The notes under the pieces: generated by a model
What the model was told of the DNA's origin: nothing
The model's input: the letters and a program-made list of their open reading frames with translations, nothing else
Database searches by the model: none
Part shown: one piece after another, positions 26,888-37,916 of the stretch
Layout: each line of letters begins with the position of its first letter
Numbering within the stretch: the stretch's first letter is position 1
DNA from: Cucumis sativus
Taxonomy: Eukaryota > Streptophyta > Magnoliopsida > Cucurbitales > Cucurbitaceae
Length of the DNA: 64,000 nt
NCBI RefSeq assembly: GCF_000004075.3
Contig: NC_026656.2
Coordinates: forward strand, 18,114,607 to 18,178,606
Direction: 5' to 3'
Translations under genes and position numbers: made by a program

Positions 26888-27567
26888 AAAAGCTATGGAA
26901 TTTTTTAAGGGAGCCGAAAGTTCAAGAGCTGGTTGAGCGTAGTATAGATGATTTACTTGCTCCGGATATAAGTCTAGTTGATAGCATTGATGATTACAAA
27001 TTTACCGTAGTGTTATACGAGTTGCCACAATTTCCTCGTACTACGTTTCTTATTATTGGAGTAGTAATAGACAAATTTTCCATCTGAACTTCTGTTAAAT
27101 TTACAGAATATGGTCCAAATGTACCCTTATGTATTTGTTCTCTGATCTATTTTAATGTCTTGGGTTGTGATCCTATGGTTCTAATAATTTGATATTACTC
27201 ATGCACTTTTGTATGCAAAATTTGTTTCATACACAAGGAATGTAACTCTTATTCATTGATTGGATCTGTTGGCTCTAATTGTCTCTCTTTTAGTGCGGAG
27301 TATATTTCATGGAGATTACTCAATTGGCAAGACAAAAATATTAAGATTCATTGTAAAGGAAACTGACCATCTCCTTAATGATAGATATAGTTCTCATCTT
27401 CCATAGTTTTTCTTTTTCTATGTAGAGCCATTAACAATTGGATTTTTTCGAAAAAAAATTGGAGCAATCATATACAACTTCCAGGCTGCCGGCTCAATGG
27501 TTGGTTGTCTCACTTTCCTGTGTATGTTTTGGATGTTCTCTATATACTACTACTCGAAATTTCAGGT
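26888..27567 (+). other. Cluster of unassigned exon-like open segments
   Basis: Three stretches read open for 35-70 codons, and parts are bordered by plausible splice sites. (1) About 26884-27087, after ATAG|GTTGAA: begins VEKLWNFLREPKVQELVERS, ends in TGA. (2) About 27296-27406, after TTTTAG: begins RSIFHGDYSIGKTKILRF, ends in TAG. (3) About 27428-27567: includes IGAIIYNFQAAGSMVGC, then a hydrophobic LTFLCMFWMFSIYYY, followed by CAG|GTAAAA. None starts with a clear ATG and the first two end in stops, so they do not join into one gene. I do not recognise a family. They may be a decayed gene, transposon remains or chance. Confidence 0.25.
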
Positions 27568-30500
27568 AAAATTATAGCTCTCTTCCATTCATCAAACTAC
27601 TGTTATGAATAAACACTTGAATATGTATGCATTTTTCAATAGAACTATGTGTACTATCACCGAGTTTTTTACATTGTCTTCTCACAAATCTGAAAATAAA
27701 TGTTTATCTTATCATTTTGTGTGCTTTCATAGTTTGTGAAACGGAATGAATGAAGTCTTCTGGTTAAATATTTGCAATACATACCTTTTCTAGATGCTTG
27801 TGACCATGGAGTGAGTGTGTTGTAACTTAAAAATGCAGCTCTTTTGATATCAATTCAGTAATGATTCTTCCTAACATTTTTGCTCATTGATAAATCTTTT
27901 TCGTAACCCTTGGCTTAGATTTGGATGGTGGCTTATCCCCCACTTTAGATTTGGATGGTCTCCTTTGGTACTTTACTGTAAGAAACAAAAATAAAATTTC
28001 TCTTGACTCAGCCTGAAATTTTTTCTCATTACTGTGTGGATATGACTGATACCGATAATCTTGGCAATCACGATGGTGGTAGAAGGGTCAACCTCAGATG
28101 CTTTGAGGGTTAGGGCGACTCGAATCATGGGCCCGGGATAACCAAATATCATAGAGATTGTTAGTTATCCCACTAGTTTAACTGAGATCCATGCCAACGA
28201 ATTGACATAATACGTTTTGTAAATTTCCCCATTGGAATCCTAGATCGTCTCTCCCATGTCCTTTTCCTTTATGGATATATGGGTGCATGATTTCTCCGGC
28301 AGGTATTTGGTGATATTCTGGTGCTCCCTCCCTGGGTTGAGGATTGCTATTTTTTGCTTTTTTATTTGATGGGTTGATAATGATTTGTGCTGTAATTCTG
28401 AGCATTAACATGGAGTGTATAGCAAAGAACGACCATTCTAAATGGTCGAAAAGTAGGTAGTAGAAGGAAGATGCAAAGACAACAAGTTAGAAAAAGAACT
28501 TCCCCGCTATGTGGTCTGATAAGGCTTTTACCATGAACTACTGTGTCACCTGAGATTTGAAGACACTTCGGAGGGTATTTAACGAGTGTTTTTGAGATTC
28601 CGTATGACATCTCAGCTGTTCAATTAGCTTCCGTTGAAGGGGCTGGTCGCATGAACGTTATGTGGCTGCTTGGAAAATTCAACGTTCATTGGTCTTGCAT
28701 TTTGGAGACAGCTAGATTTATCATCATGGCGTAGAAGAGTAAGACAGTTTGGAATATATATATATATATCCTAGGGTGTGCATTTTTTCATATTGACCCT
28801 GTACATTTCATTAGTTTGCTTTTACATGGAACCTCAAAGTCTAGGACACATTTCTTTGTCCTGTAATTTCCAATGTCCAGCCGACACCTAGGAAACATCA
28901 TTTACCTTCTAACACGTGGATTGTGATGAAAGTGGACACAATTAAAATAAAGAAAACGGTTTGATGTTTATCTTATCAGACCCACGTCTCTGTTTGTGAA
29001 ACCTCTTTGAAATTGCATCTGTTTTCCCTGGCCTTTTCACAATTTCCATCCTAACTATTTGATTACCTTCTTCTCTTCAATGATTTGAGTGCCGGTGGCT
29101 TCCCACGTGTGAGGCTTAAGCTGCGAGCAAATACCTTTCTTATGAACGAGGACTTTGAATAGGTAACAAATCCAACTTATGGATCAAGTTTACTGGTAAT
29201 TTTTTAAGACAACTCAAACAAGTTAGTTGGTGGGCTTAAAATCTTGAGCTCATTTTTAAGATCCACCCAATAATTTTTACCATTCTTTGGTTCTGATGTG
29301 AAGATTTACTGACTGAATTTTTTCCCAATAATGTAATATTTGCAGTATGTTTTTTTCTTTATGAGGGTAGAAGTGTGGATAGTAGAGGAATTCTAAATGT
29401 AGACTGAATCAATTAGATACTGTTAGTTGGTAGTAAATTAATATCAAACCTACCTGTTTCGTATTTTCAATCTGCAGGTTTAAACACCAGGATGAGGCCT
29501 ATTTATTTAATTAATGGGCAAGTGGAAGAGTGACATTTTAAATTGCATCGGATGCCTGCCATGCTTGCTTGCTGTGCCATCCTTCCCTTGATGGTAAAGT
29601 TAGTGAATATTTTTGGCTTCTCTCAATTATCTATTTTGCAGATCACGGGAACTTCTTAGACAGTTTACTTTCAAATTTTCCAACTTTATATGCAAAGTTC
29701 AATGAAACTTAATGATGAAAAAGGCCTTTTTTTTCACATATATATTTATTTTCCTGTTTATTGCTATGTGTCTGATTTTTAAATTGGTAGTTGAAACAAC
29801 CCAATGTGATATTATTGTTTTGCAGTTATGGGTGAATGACCAATCCACCAAGTACTGACCTTTGCATCATTTTAACCCTTCTTCCTTAATCTATGTAATT
29901 AAACTCCCTACATTTTTTACTAGATGGTTTGGTAAGTATATTTACTGCAGTATTTGCAGGTGAAAGAGATTGGCAATGTCAGTTTTCAGTGATTATTGCA
30001 ACAGGCTCTTTTTCATTCCTTTTTTTTTTTTTTTTTTCTTTTGTAATTATTTAAAAAGTCTTAGCTGATAGGTGGGATTGATTAGCACATTTTTCCGCTG
30101 TTTGATTATTGACAAAAGTTGCAACCAGTTTTCTTCTTTCTTTGACACATTCATTTTCATTCAATTTCATCTTCTTTCTACTCATTTTGAGAAGAAAATT
30201 GCCAACTGACAAAGATGCCCACTTATAATGGTGGGTTAGGAGAAAGGCAATCTTGGTTCCCTCTTGGTTTAGCTTGATAATTATATCTACCGCTGTTGGT
30301 GAAAAAAAAAAAAAAGAAGAGAAGAAAAGTAACCCATCTCAATTGCCTGTTTAATTTCCATCTCCTAAACCCTTTATGCCTAAGCACAGTATATTAGATT
30401 AGGTGATGGCCTCAAATACCTGATTTCTGGGTTTGGTAGATCCATGATTTTTGGGTCACTCTATTTTTTCTAAAGAAAAATAAATTTTAAAATGAATATA

Positions 30501-30647
30501 TTGAATTTGCAAAAGAGGAGGAAAATAGGTTTAAAATTGTAATTATACGAAGATTATTATTAGGTTTCAGACTCTCGTTTTGGCAGCCAACCACTGTGTT
30601 TTACATTTACCCCACTTCTTCACAGGTAGTTTATTGATTCAAAGGGT

Positions 30648-30650
<3 letters not shown>

Positions 30651-30696
<46 letters not shown>

Positions 30697-30708
30697 GATA
30701 GATAGATG
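30651..30708 (+). repeat. Compound (TC)n(TA)n(GATA)n microsatellite
   Basis: About fourteen TC units, then about nine TA units, then three GATA units, without interruption. Non-coding. Confidence 0.9.
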
Positions 30709-32123
30709 TATAAATTTATGTGGGTGCATGATTGAGGCTTTGATGTATTAAATTGATATATTTGAATTAAGCAAAAGCAGCTAGATAGATATAGAGATTG
30801 TGATAAAAGCTGAGCCGTTTGGGTTGTTGATTATCCGAAGGCTTGGGTTAGGCCATATATTTCTCCAATTAGTCAAAAGCATTGAAATTTTCTAAATATT
30901 CTCTATGGTGGGAGAATCGTCATCTCATTATCATAATTAGTATGTGTGATTATTATTCTAACCAAAATAAAAATAAAAAATAAAAAATTTCCCTTGAAAG
31001 AAGCTGTGAAGCATTTGTTTTTTACAAGCAAACTCATATGGTATGGACAAATTGCTATCATATTGTGTGGCCTCATTTTATGGCATAAAAAAATACAGGG
31101 TATAATAGCAAAGCAAACCCACAATTGAAAGACAGTAATAAATTTAATTTTATATATATTAAAGAAAAGTGGTAATACGACCAAAACCATAAAGAACGAA
31201 TAGGCCCACAATTGAGATATGAACGGTGTGGGGAGGTGGCCATTCATTTAAAAAGAAGAAGTTGGGTTAGAATCTGGCCTAATACTCAAGTAGCCTTCAC
31301 CCTTTCACACTTCTTTTAAGCAAAGAAGAGGCTTCCATACATTAACCTTTACCCACTGCCCAATAAAATCCAAAACGTATAAAATAAGAGGGATATGATA
31401 TGATTCTGTATTTCCAAAATATGAATTTTTACGTTACACCAAGCAAAATGCTAAATAATAATTTTTTTAAAAAAATTAGGTGTATTTGAATGATTATTAT
31501 TGTGATTATTATCATTTGTTTTGTTGTTTGACCACGTGATGGGTAAAGAAAAGAAAAAAAAAAACCCCATTAATAGATGGTCAAAAATTACACACAAACA
31601 GCCCTGGCAGCAAAGAAAGGAAACCAAATCTCAAGTTTAGGAATGGGACCCATGAAAGGAAAAGTATCATTGCCACGTTTACGAATTTTGTTTTGGGTAA
31701 AATTTTCATAATTTACAAACCTTGATTGTTCTGCAGTGGTGGAATTAGAGAGTTTAAAGGAAAGGAGAAGGAAGAAGAAGAATAAGAAGGAAGTGGGGTT
31801 GAAGGTATCCATGGCGGACATTGGGGGGCGGGTGTTTTAGTTTTAATATTCAGTAATTTTGTTGCGTGTTTAGTGTTTTCTCTTTTAAGGGTTTTTAACA
31901 AAGATGGAGACTTTTGAACATGAGGTCTGAGCCATTTGGTAAGCGGCCCAACAGGACACACACTTTTATTCTCTTTTCTTTTCTTTTCTTTTTTTTTCTT
32001 TTCGTTTTTTTTTTTTTTCTTTTTTGGTTGTTTTTATCTCTCAATTTTATTAAATTCTCTGTCTGAAGATGGGAACGCCTTGGCTTTGCCCTTCTGGCTA
32101 TGGATGGACTGTTTACTCTAATC

Positions 32124-32147
32124 TCTCCTCTCTCTCTCTCTCTCTCC
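32124..32147 (+). repeat. (CT)n microsatellite before the E3 ligase leader
   Basis: About ten CT units in a pyrimidine-rich stretch that runs into the probable promoter/leader of the RING-H2 gene. Confidence 0.75.
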
Positions 32148-32437
32148 TTTTTAATATTTTTGTTCTGGGTTAATTCTTAAAATTAAAGATTACTACCCTT
32201 TTAATCTTGGACATGGTCTTTTGTCTACCTCACATCCCCCACCTTTCCCTCACCCATTACTCGGTGGGTTTTGTTACCTCCCACTTTCATCTTGTGGGAG
32301 ATTGTCAAACTTAAACCTTTTCTTCTCCTTCACTTCCCATTTACGGATTACTTCTTGGGTTTTCTTCTCAGATCCTTCTTCATAGATCGACCCCTTTTTT
32401 TCCCCTTTTCAAATTTCAAATTTCCCCATCTCTTTTG

Positions 32438-34038
32438 GTAAGTTTTTCTTTTCTTTTCTTCCTTCTTCTTAGGTTGATCGGTTCTTGTTGATGGATGATT
32501 CAATAATCGAATGTTTGATCTTTGAGGTTTTCGTTTCTTTTTCGCCTGAGGTTTTTTAATGCGTTAATAGAATTAGAGGATAATATGAATACTGTTCAGA
32601 CATCATATATGATATGTTCTTACGTTTTTTTAAAAAGAAATTTTAAAATTATATATCTTTTTTTTTTTTTGGATTTTGTTAAAGGGTATATCAAAGGGTG
32701 AAAGGGTTTGGCTTTGACTTCTTCAATCTGAATTTTGAACTAATCTTATCGGTGACTTCGGCGATGATGGTTCTTCTAACCACGCCAAAGTTTATGGACA
32801 TAAGTTGAGCGCCTTTGATTTCTCCGCCTTCATCAGTGCTATTTTCTAGGTTGTTTTTGGTGTTGAAAGTTCTCATTTTTCAGTTTTTTATTTTATTTTA
32901 TTATATATATAATATTGAGGCTGGGGTTAAGCTGTTTGCCTAATCTGTGAGCCCGATTTTTATTGATTCTGGGATTTAGTTCTGTAGCGTTCGATGCCTT
33001 TTCGTTTCTCCTCTTGTGGGTGGGATATGTTTTAGATGCTTTGTTGAGTTCTAAAACCACAATTTTTGGTTTCATTTCCTCCTTTGACATTTGAGCCAGT
33101 TACAGGACTTGATGAGATTTTGTACTGTTTCATGATGTCAATGTGACAATGTCGCCATTGTTGCCAGCCCTCTTCTACGGATAGGAATCTGTAAATGTGT
33201 AATTTAATCTGCAATTGATTGCATGTTAGAAATGTTTCGTTTGAAGTGAACATTCTGCACCACGTTATAACACCTCTGTCATTGGTCATTCTCACAAGTC
33301 GTTTCTGGGTGCTTACATTCTTAATTTGAATGGTTTCTCCACTTCATCTCATTTTCTTTATTTCGGTGATGAATTGTTGTATGCATTTCTATGCATGATA
33401 TGGGACTGCGATTTCTCCAGGTATTAGAGATTTCTTCCAGTGTTACATTGTTACCAAATGCCAAAATCAGCATTTCTTTGGCATCTCTAAGTTCTAGCTG
33501 TTGATTTCTCCTTATAATTTAGAAGTTTCCTTGTTCTGATTAGGTTTCATCTCTAGCTGATATCACTCAAAGGAATTAGAGGTTTCAAAATATGTTAAAT
33601 TTTGTAATAATCTTATTACATTTAGTTGTTTGTATGGGAAATGTATCGAAGGTTGATTTATAGGAAGCAAGTGTTGTTTAGTAGTATTAAGCTCTTAGCT
33701 TGCATTGTTGTTGCTAGCCATTAAACTGGATTAGAGAAAACGAGTACTGTTTGGGGTTCGGTTGTGCAGATTTTGTGATTTATTGTCAGTTTGGAATCTT
33801 TTCTTTTACCTTCATCTATTCTTGTTCCACATTCCTATACTCGTCTAGAAATTGCTTTGAATGCTGGCAAATAGTACTTGATACTTTGGTTTAAGTATCA
33901 AGAGTCTTTGTGCCAATAAAAATATTGTGTTCGATCATGGAGTTTATTTGTTTGACAGATCTAGCATGCTAACTTGTAATGTTGTATGAAGCTCTTTAAC
34001 TTCTTGTTCTAATTGGCTTTTTGTTTCATTGGTTTCAG
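32438..34038 (+). other. Probable 1.6-kb intron in the 5' UTR of the RING-H2 gene
   Basis: Donor TTTTG|GTAAGTTTTTC at 32437/32438 follows a CT-rich leader beginning around 32.3 kb. Acceptor GGTTTCAG|ATTC at 34038/34039 lies 89 bases before the start codon. Long leader introns that boost expression are common in plant housekeeping-type genes. Start of transcription is not determined. Confidence 0.6.
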
Positions 34039-34052
34039 ATTCAATCAAGTGT

Positions 34053-34088
34053 ATGTGGCTTCGTTTGTTGTCTGGAAAACTTTTTTGA
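34053..34088 (+). other. Upstream ORF in the E3 ligase leader (11 codons)
   Basis: Within the predicted second leader exon, ATG at 34053 opens an 11-codon frame (MWLRLLSGKLF) closed by TGA at 34086-34088, 39 bases before the main ATG. It would be present in the spliced leader and could reduce translation of the main frame. Conservation of its sequence is untested. Confidence 0.4.
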
Positions 34089-34127
34089 CCTGGCTCATAT
34101 TTGATAGAGAAATTTACATTTTCTCTA

Positions 34128-37100
34128 ATGCAAGGGCAAAGGAGTAGTATTGGTTCTTTGTCAGAAACAATAAACTTTGAACATGGATCTTCATCAAATA
34201 ATCCTGGTAACCAACCAGTATACTGGAATAATGTGTGGAATCCAGCAGAGAACCGAATACCAGATTATTTATTACCTACTTCTGATGTAAATTCTGGATA
34301 TGTAAGCTCTGTGAGCCATGAGCAACGAAGTTTGAGCAGATGGAGCTTGGGTGAACCTAGCTCTTGTGATATGCAAACTGAGATGCTGCCTGATGAGCAG
34401 AAAGCTGAAATTGGATGGTCTTCAATGGCTCGTGATGCAGATGGTCCTGTTACTGAAAACCGACTCTGTGAGCCATCAAATAATCCTTCACTGGGTCATG
34501 TGAATCTGAGCCCACTGATTATACAAAATTCTAATTCTAATTCTAATGCTATTCCTCATAATCTCAACTTAAATTCAAGTTTTGTTAGTCATGGAGGTGA
34601 CAATAGCAGAGTTAATGAAGGTACTAACGTGTATAAATCTAGTGGACCAGAGGAAGGGAGGATTTTATGTTCTAATGCGTCTGATCCTCTTCTACTTCCT
34701 TCTGGAAATAGTGGACTTCCGGTGGTTGGAAATGATGGTAGACCAGGCTCTTCCTTGGATGGCCGGCGAGCACCCTGCAAAAGAAAATCTATTGAAGGAA
34801 ATGTTGCACAGTCCTCCCTAAGTGGAAGCAGCAACTACTCACAACATATTGAAAGTGGATCAGAAGCCCATCTTCCAGTGTTCCCTGGTCGCTACAACAC
34901 AGGCAGTAGGTTAAGCATACCTCCTCCACCAGCACGAATGAATCAGGCCCCTGTACGAGGTGCAGGTGAACTAACTTCCAACAGCTTCTCTGAGTCAATT
35001 GTTGCTGAAAGCTCAGACAGTTCTCAAAGAAACTACCGTATAAGGATTAGTTCATCAAATGCACCAGATTCTTTTGCATCGGCAGGAACTGCTGTTAGGC
35101 ATCCTGGGCCACCATCTTCCCAGCTGCCAGGTAGACTTCTACCTGCTGAGCATATACTAGACTTGAGGCCAGCACCAGCTGTAGACAATGTATCAGCTCA
35201 AGGTCAGCCAATTATGATACATGTGCCTGCTTTACCTCGAAGTTTGCAACCATATAGGTGGAATGGAAGCTCTTCTTCCAGAAGTGGCAGTTCATCAAGC
35301 TCTGCAGGGGAGAGGCAGGTGGTGCAACGTGAAGAGGTGAGACCAAGCAGCATGGGAAGAAACGTATCCGAACATCCTATGTTTGTCCCGGCAAATGAGC
35401 TGAGGGGTTTGGTTCGGAGTCCATCAAGTAGAGCTTTAGCATCTTCGAACTTGTCCATTCCTGGAAATGTTGCTTCTACATCCAGGGTTGGTTCAAGTTC
35501 AGGGGTACATCCCTCTTCTGGACCTTGGATTCCTCCTGAGAGTTCTCCTACACAGTTTCCCAGGAGGTTAACAGAATATGTTCGTAGGCAGTTATTTGCT
35601 TCTGCTACAAATGAGTCTGGAGGAAGGACAAGTAATTATTCACAGCGTTCAGGTTCTACTTCTGCCCAGGAGATGGTCCTTTCATCTGGATCTGGCCGCC
35701 GGGGGCACCATTTATTGCAACCGAGGTCTGCATTATGGATGGAAAGAAGAGGTGACAGTGGACTTGGTCTTCCATATTCATTACGAACTTTGGCTACTTC
35801 TGCTGAAGGAAGTGACAATAACAGACTTGTATCTGAGGTATGTTGAATTTTTTAATGGATTAACTGAATGATGACCCTAGGTTCATATGTGTTATATATG
35901 CATGCCTGTCTGCATCTGCAGAGATGTTCATTTTGATTGTTGAATCTTGTGAACATCTTTGCTTCCTGAATTCTTTTTAATGCCAATCCCTCCCGTTGTT
36001 TAATCGATCAATTTTTTTATTATATTGTCTCTTAAAAGTTGCAATACTTTCATGTCTACTGGAGAAACTTTAGATGTTGTGGGTGTCACGACTTTTATGC
36101 TTGGGACTGCATATCCGTGAATTACATATGCTAGTGTGATCAACTTTGCTCCTTCAAAAGCATGATGGGAATTTTTAAAATAAATTCCCATGTTCACCAA
36201 CTCTGATGCCCTGTCAACAAGAAAGAGAGGGGGGAAGTCAGGGTGAGGGAGGAACTACTGTATGACTATCTAAGTACCTTCCTCATTTAATGCAAGCCCT
36301 TATGAATTGAAAATTGCTATTCTGAAATTGCTGGATAAAATTTTTCTGGGACCGCAAGCTTTTCTATATGACTATCTAAGTAACTTTCTGGAGATTGCGT
36401 CCACTAGGATGGTGTTTGCTGGACTACAAACTGCAGTCAAATTCTTTGGGAAATCCTTCTCAGCATAAGTTACCTTTTATTAACAATTTTTTTTTCCTCC
36501 AATTCTAAGTAATCTTACATTACAAGTATGTTGGGTTGTGCTGTAAACAAGATTTGATGGATTATGATGCTGTCTTCAACAGTTCAGTTTTCTGTTGGTA
36601 TTCAAACTTTGGTTGATTCTTAGAAGCTCACATGCTATTGTTTTGTCTGCAGCACCTTCGTAATGTCTTGGGCCTTGTTCGCAGGGGTGAAAGCTTACGA
36701 GTTGAGGTAGGAACCTTATTGGTGCTGTATCATGGTCAGTTGATGGCAAAGTTGCATGATTGTATTGAGATACAGGCAGTCGTTTAGTTACATGTTTCAT
36801 TTTTGTTTAGATTGGTTACAATGTGTAAATGGTGGTGAACAGCTACTTTGTTTTGTTCACATTCAGTTGCATTTGGGATAAAGCTAAATGGTTCACTTAG
36901 TTGATATGAAATAGACTTGATTTGATGATGGTCTAGGACAGGATCTTGTATTTCTCCCCTCCATGGCTTTGGACTTTCTCTAGGGCTTTTGATTTTACAA
37001 TGTACCAATGTTATTGTAGCAATACATTTTTTATTATTATTGTTATTATTTGTTTGGAGTGGGGGGGGTGGGGGATTCTGGTGGCACCGACTGATACATA

Positions 37101-37916
37101 GTTTCGTGAGATTTCCCATATTCAAAAGTCCTTGAATTAATAATCGTGAATATTCTCTAAATTTACATGGCGGGGAGGAGGATTTGTGTCAAATTTGAGG
37201 AAATTGTGTTCTTCATGGAGACAACTTAGTTTTGTCAACGAGACTTAGTTGAAGTCATTGACTCGACATTTTTAACTCTTGTTTTATAATTATGGTCATC
37301 AATACTAATGTTGCTTTATAATTTCTCTTCTGTCAGGATGTGATGATCCTGGACCAATCACTATTTTTTGGGATGGCTGATATTTATGATAGGCACAGGG
37401 ACATGCGTCTAGACGTTGACAACATGTCGTATGAGGTTTGTCTAAAATACAAACCAACCAACCGATGTATTTTGCACCTTTTTCGTGTTGCCTTGTTCGC
37501 GTTTTAACTATGTGAAAGTGCAGGAATTGTTGGCATTGGAAGAGCGTATTGGGAATGTCAACACAGGACTAAACGAAGAGACAATAGTTGCTCGACTGAA
37601 ACAAAAGAAGCGGGTGAATGCTGTTGACTCACAGGTGGAGGAAGAACCATGCTGTGTTTGTCAGGTTGTAACAGATGTATCTTTTGAGCTGTTATCATTC
37701 TTGAAACTGCACAACTTTGTAATGTCTGTCTCCTTCCCTCATTAGCATCCGACTAACAACCCAGCTGATGATTTCCAGGAGGAATACGTGGACGGAGAAG
37801 ACATTGGAACGCTGGAATGCGGGCATGACTTTCACACAGCATGTATTAAGCAGTGGCTGATGCAAAAGAATCTGTGTCCCATATGCAAAACAACTGGTTT
37901 AGCAAGCCGAGAATGA
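34128..37916 (+). CDS. RING-H2 E3 ubiquitin ligase, MBR2/RHG1A family (5 coding exons)
   Basis: Probable E3 ubiquitin-protein ligase. Exons 34128-35837, 36653-36706, 37337-37435, 37524-37664 and 37779-37916 join in phase to 713 aa. The 570-codon first exon encodes a Ser/Asn/Pro-rich, mostly disordered N-terminus starting MQGQRSS, the family start; an upstream in-frame extension to 34101 has no ATG. Short exons 2-4 encode the conserved block with LRNVLGLVRRGESLR, RHRDMRLDVDNMSYEELLAL and LEERIGNVNTGL. The C-terminal RING-H2 is complete: C664, C667, C682, H684, H687, C690, C701, C704. In Arabidopsis, MBR1/MBR2 bind MED25 and promote its turnover during flowering control; RHG1A/HIP1 are close relatives, and I cannot tell which is the true orthologue. 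It sits between a 10-kb gene-poor region and SPT. Confidence 0.93.

Larger units (their letters stand above)
22084..32300. other. Large gene-poor interval between WOX4 and the E3 ligase gene
   Basis: About 10 kb, AT-rich, without a gene I can name. From 22.1 to 26.4 kb only short AT-rich frames occur. From 26.4 to 29.9 kb the base composition is somewhat less AT-skewed, and a few open stretches look exon-like (listed separately). At 28135-28142 and 28164-28171 there is an 8-bp inverted repeat (GGGATAAC/GTTATCCC). CT and AT microsatellites sit at 30.65-30.71 kb and 32.12-32.15 kb. Old transposon debris or a non-coding transcript are both possible for the middle part. Confidence 0.45.

Noticed and set aside
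28099-28145. Possible tRNA-like T-arm (ACTCGAATC) followed by GGATAACCA
   Set aside because: The stem bases around the loop do not pair and no anticodon or acceptor arm can be placed.
28178-28610. Minus-strand frames of 77-82 codons
   Set aside because: No recognisable motif and no join into a gene; kept only as a low-confidence observation.
31588-31961. Overlapping minus-strand frames near 31.8 kb
   Set aside because: Ser/Phe-rich, low-complexity reading of GAA-rich DNA with no domain.
34101-34127. Extended start of the RING-H2 protein
   Set aside because: The first codon there is TTG; the conserved family start MQGQR is at 34128.
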